Shown here: positions 6,233 through 7,670 of the stretch, one piece after another
Position numbering within the stretch: position 1 is the first letter of the stretch
Layout of the letters: each line of letters starts with the position of its first letter
Assembly: GCA_002336975.1 (NCBI GenBank)
Contig: DDFA01000080.1
Coordinates: 22,090 to 29,759 of the forward strand
Length of the DNA stretch: 7,670 bases
Reading direction: 5' to 3'
DNA from: Phyllobacteriaceae bacterium UBA1940
GTDB taxonomy: Bacteria > Pseudomonadota > Alphaproteobacteria > Rhizobiales > Rhizobiaceae
Translations under genes and position numbers: made by a program
The notes under the pieces: generated by a model
Told to the model about the DNA's origin: nothing
Seen by the model: only the letters and a program-made list of their open reading frames with translations
Databases searched by the model: none

Positions 6233-6885
6233 TTCGGGATCATCCAGCCTGCACCCCGGACATTGCGTATGATATCCTTGTCGAACTTGCGGCGCACGTA
6301 GTGGATCAGCACGTCGACAGCATTGCTTTCCACCTCCTCTCCCCAACCATAGAGTTTGTCCTCAAGCTGAGTACGGGAAAGGATCGTTCCTGGACGCTCC
6401 AGCAAGGCCTGAAGCAGAGCGAACTCTCGCGCCGGCAGCATTTCGGCGTAACCGCGATATTTCACCTCATGGCTTGACAGGTCCAGTTCGATCTCATTCG
6501 TGCAGAGGGTCGAGACCGCCTGGCCGCTATGGCGGCGCAGAACCGCGCGCATACGCGCAAGCAGTTCCTTTGCCTCGAACGGCTTGACCAGATAGTCGTC
6601 GGCTCCAAGGTCGAGCCCGGCAACGCGGTCGTCCAGTTCGTCACGCGCGGTAATCACCAGGACCGGCCTCTTGTCGCCGGCAGCTCGCAAAGAGCGCAGG
6701 ATGTCCAGTCCCGAACGGCCGGGCAAGCCGATATCCAGCAGCACGAGCCCATGCCCGCCGACGGCGACGGCTTCGTCCCCAAGCTTTCCGTCACGCGCCC
6801 AGTCGACCGACATGCCGGCGTCTTCGAGCGCCTGCACGAGAGCCTTGCCGAGCATGACATCGTCTTCGATCACCAGAACGCGCAT
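6229..6885 (-). CDS. OmpR-family response regulator, QseB/PmrA-like, 218 aa
   Basis: This is the cytoplasmic partner of the downstream kinase. The receiver domain (1-115) has the acidic pocket E7/D8, phosphoacceptor D51 in LLDIGLPGRSG, T79 and K101 in LVKPF. The winged-helix DNA-binding domain (about 125-217) has AREFALLQALLERPGTILSR, the recognition-helix stretch ESNAVDVLIHYVRRK and the terminal GAGWMIP. LYGWGEEVESNAVDV is close to the QseB/PmrA/TctD branch of the OmpR family. ATG 6885 gives the canonical MRVLVIEDD opening. GGAG lies only two bases from it, which is unusually close. An upstream ATG would add about 40 low-complexity residues and is rejected. The stop TGA overlaps the kinase GTG by four bases, so the genes should be translationally coupled. 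Tandem CTAATT boxes upstream suggest autoregulation. Confidence 0.96.
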   Translation of the reverse strand: MRVLVIEDDVMLGKALVQALEDAGMSVDWARDGKLGDEAVAVGGHGLVLLDIGLPGRSGLDILRSLRAAGDKRPVLVITARDELDDRVAGLDLGADDYLVKPFEAKELLARMRAVLRRHSGQAVSTLCTNEIELDLSSHEVKYRGYAEMLPAREFALLQALLERPGTILSRTQLEDKLYGWGEEVESNAVDVLIHYVRRKFDKDIIRNVRGAGWMIPK

Positions 6886-6986
6886 ATCTCCAGATAGACG
6901 AAGCGCGCCCGTCTGCACAGGTTTCGGCGACGGCCTGTCACCGCCACCCGGTTCGACCTTGCCTGCGCTGGCCGACGCCGCGCCGG

Positions 6987-7020
6987 CGCCGGTCCTAATT
7001 CCCAACTAATTGAACCGGCG
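6987..7020. promoter_or_regulatory. Putative response-regulator operator: CTAATT direct repeat inside an inverted repeat
   Basis: CTAATT occurs at 6995-7000 and 7006-7011, giving CTAATT-N5-CTAATT with an 11-bp period. Tandem hexamers one helical turn apart are the known site design for OmpR/PmrA-class regulators (PmrA: YTTAAK-N5-YTTAAK). The pair is framed by CGCCGGT (6987-6993) and ACCGGCG (7014-7020). TTGAAC (7010-7015) could be a -35 for the rightward gene, but no good -10 follows. The site is in the 227-base region between divergent starts at 6885 and 7113, the rest of which is GC-rich and without recognisable promoters. Binding is inferred. Confidence 0.68.
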
Positions 7021-7112
7021 TAGTCACAGTGAACCAACCAAACGTCACCCAACCGGGCGGTCGTCGTCCACGCAACGCCTCGCGTCTCGCAAAAATTCAG
7101 GAAACCAGGCCG

Positions 7113-7502
7113 ATGAGACAGTTTATTCTTGCCCTCGCATTGATCATCGCGCCGGTCGCCATCTTCGCAGGGCTAAGGCACTATGTCGGCAGCGCGCCGG
7201 CCGAAACCGCCGGTCTCGGCGATCTGTCGCAGTTCAAGATCATCATTTCAGACGTCCAGTCGCTTGTTTCAAAAGGCGATCTGCCCGCCGCCGCTCGGCG
7301 CATCACCGATTATGAAACGGCATGGGACCAGGCAGAGACGGCGATCCGCCCGCTGGACCAGATCGGCTGGAACAATATCGACGCCGCCTCCGACGCGGCA
7401 TTGAAGGCTCTGCGGCAATCGCCTCCTTCGACCGACAGGATCGACAAGTCGCTCGCCGCTCTGATGGCCGCACTCGACAACCCGGCCAAGCCGGCCCCCT
7501 AG
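7113..7502 (+). CDS. Small secreted or membrane-anchored hypothetical protein, 129 aa
   Basis: The N-terminus MRQFILALALIIAPVAIFAG (1-20) is a signal peptide or single membrane anchor, so the rest should be periplasmic. There is no lipobox cysteine. The mature part is a small helical domain: DLSQFKIIISDVQSLVSKGD, then ARRITDYETAWDQAE, DQIGWNNIDAASDAALKAL and a helix up to LMAALDNP. Aromatic residues in the middle (YETAWDQ, IGW) look like helix-packing positions. I do not know the family. ATG 7113 is preferred over the in-frame GTG 7029, since it begins exactly at the signal peptide and has AGG a few bases upstream. It is divergent from the two-component genes and shares their regulatory region, so it may be a target or accessory sensor. 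Its TAG takes its G from the first base of the repeat element, so the C-terminus might have been changed by insertion. Confidence 0.8.
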   Translation: MRQFILALALIIAPVAIFAGLRHYVGSAPAETAGLGDLSQFKIIISDVQSLVSKGDLPAAARRITDYETAWDQAETAIRPLDQIGWNNIDAASDAALKALRQSPPSTDRIDKSLAALMAALDNPAKPAP

Positions 7503-7670
7503 AGCCTCGTACCGGTATTGTGGTCCAATCTGTTTGTTGTTTGGTGAGACGAGCCAGCAGGAGGGCGGCGCAGCCTCGATATGGCGCATCGCGCAAGCCG
7601 CCCGACGCAGTGGGCGTCCACCAAACACAAACCCTGCCCGTCGAATTGCCATTCGCAATTCGACAGACAA
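7502..7670. mobile_element. Second copy of the MITE-like element, inverted, cut by the window end
   Basis: Bases 7498-7670 are the reverse complement of 4733-4905 with 167 of 173 identities and no gaps. The terminal repeat begins at 7502 (GAGCCTCGTACCGG) just after TA. The internal palindrome GTCGAATTGC-CATTC-GCAATTCGAC lies at 7640-7664. About 145 more bases would be expected beyond the right edge if the copy is complete. Confidence 0.88.

Noticed and set aside
6233..6346. Upstream ATG for the histidine kinase (38 extra residues)
   Set aside because: It would lie wholly within the regulator gene and encode unlikely low-complexity sequence. The GTGA coupling start is far more typical.
6886..7005. 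Upstream start for the response regulator
   Set aside because: MRVLVIEDD is the canonical start of OmpR-family receivers. The extension covers the divergent promoter region and the CTAATT boxes.
4901..7502. Defence system, CRISPR array, toxin-antitoxin or tRNA gene
   Set aside because: I looked for spaced short repeats, nuclease or helicase motifs, small overlapping toxin-antitoxin pairs and cloverleaf folds, and found none in this block or elsewhere in the window.
4587..7670. Classical composite transposon
   Set aside because: Neither repeat encodes a transposase and no flanking target duplication is visible, so I call only MITE-like elements.

Overview
The window looks like a chromosomal segment from an alphaproteobacterium of the Rhizobiales, most likely near Mesorhizobium or Phyllobacteriaceae. 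I infer this from the high GC content, the codon use and the style of the proteins; I could not search a database. It holds eight protein-coding genes. Five are assigned with moderate to high confidence, one tentatively (YggT-like), and two remain hypothetical.

Left part (1-1649): the 3' end of type I glutamine synthetase (glnA) finishes at 489. A compact dyad over its stop codon and a strong intrinsic terminator follow. Next come a 99-residue membrane protein (682-981, +) and a 223-residue soluble protein of unknown function (978-1649, -). The last two meet tail to tail with overlapping stop codons.

Middle part (1650-4571): a 343-base leader precedes a two-gene transport unit. A DUF4212-type small subunit (1993-2253) is followed after 10 bases by a large sodium:solute symporter of the SSS family (2264-4084). 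A 12-bp hairpin ends the unit. The large subunit carries a textbook EF-hand calcium loop. A small two-helix membrane protein resembling YggT follows (4203-4571).

Right part (4587-7670): this is the most unusual region. A QseB/PmrA-like response regulator and a QseC-like histidine kinase are translationally coupled through a GTGA overlap on the minus strand. A small secreted or anchored protein is transcribed away from them (7113-7502, +). Their shared 227-base promoter region contains CTAATT-N5-CTAATT, a direct repeat with an 11-bp period of the kind bound by OmpR/PmrA-family regulators, framed by a 7-bp inverted repeat. The whole block is bracketed by two inverted copies of a MITE-like or RIME-like element. 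The left copy is complete (315 bp, 31-bp imperfect terminal inverted repeats). The right copy runs off the window and matches the left at 167 of 173 positions. The TAG stop codons of the kinase and of the small periplasmic protein each take their G from the outermost base of an element.

Working together: the kinase, regulator and small protein could form one envelope-sensing unit that regulates itself through the CTAATT boxes. This is inference. The symporter pair is a separate carboxylate-uptake-type unit.
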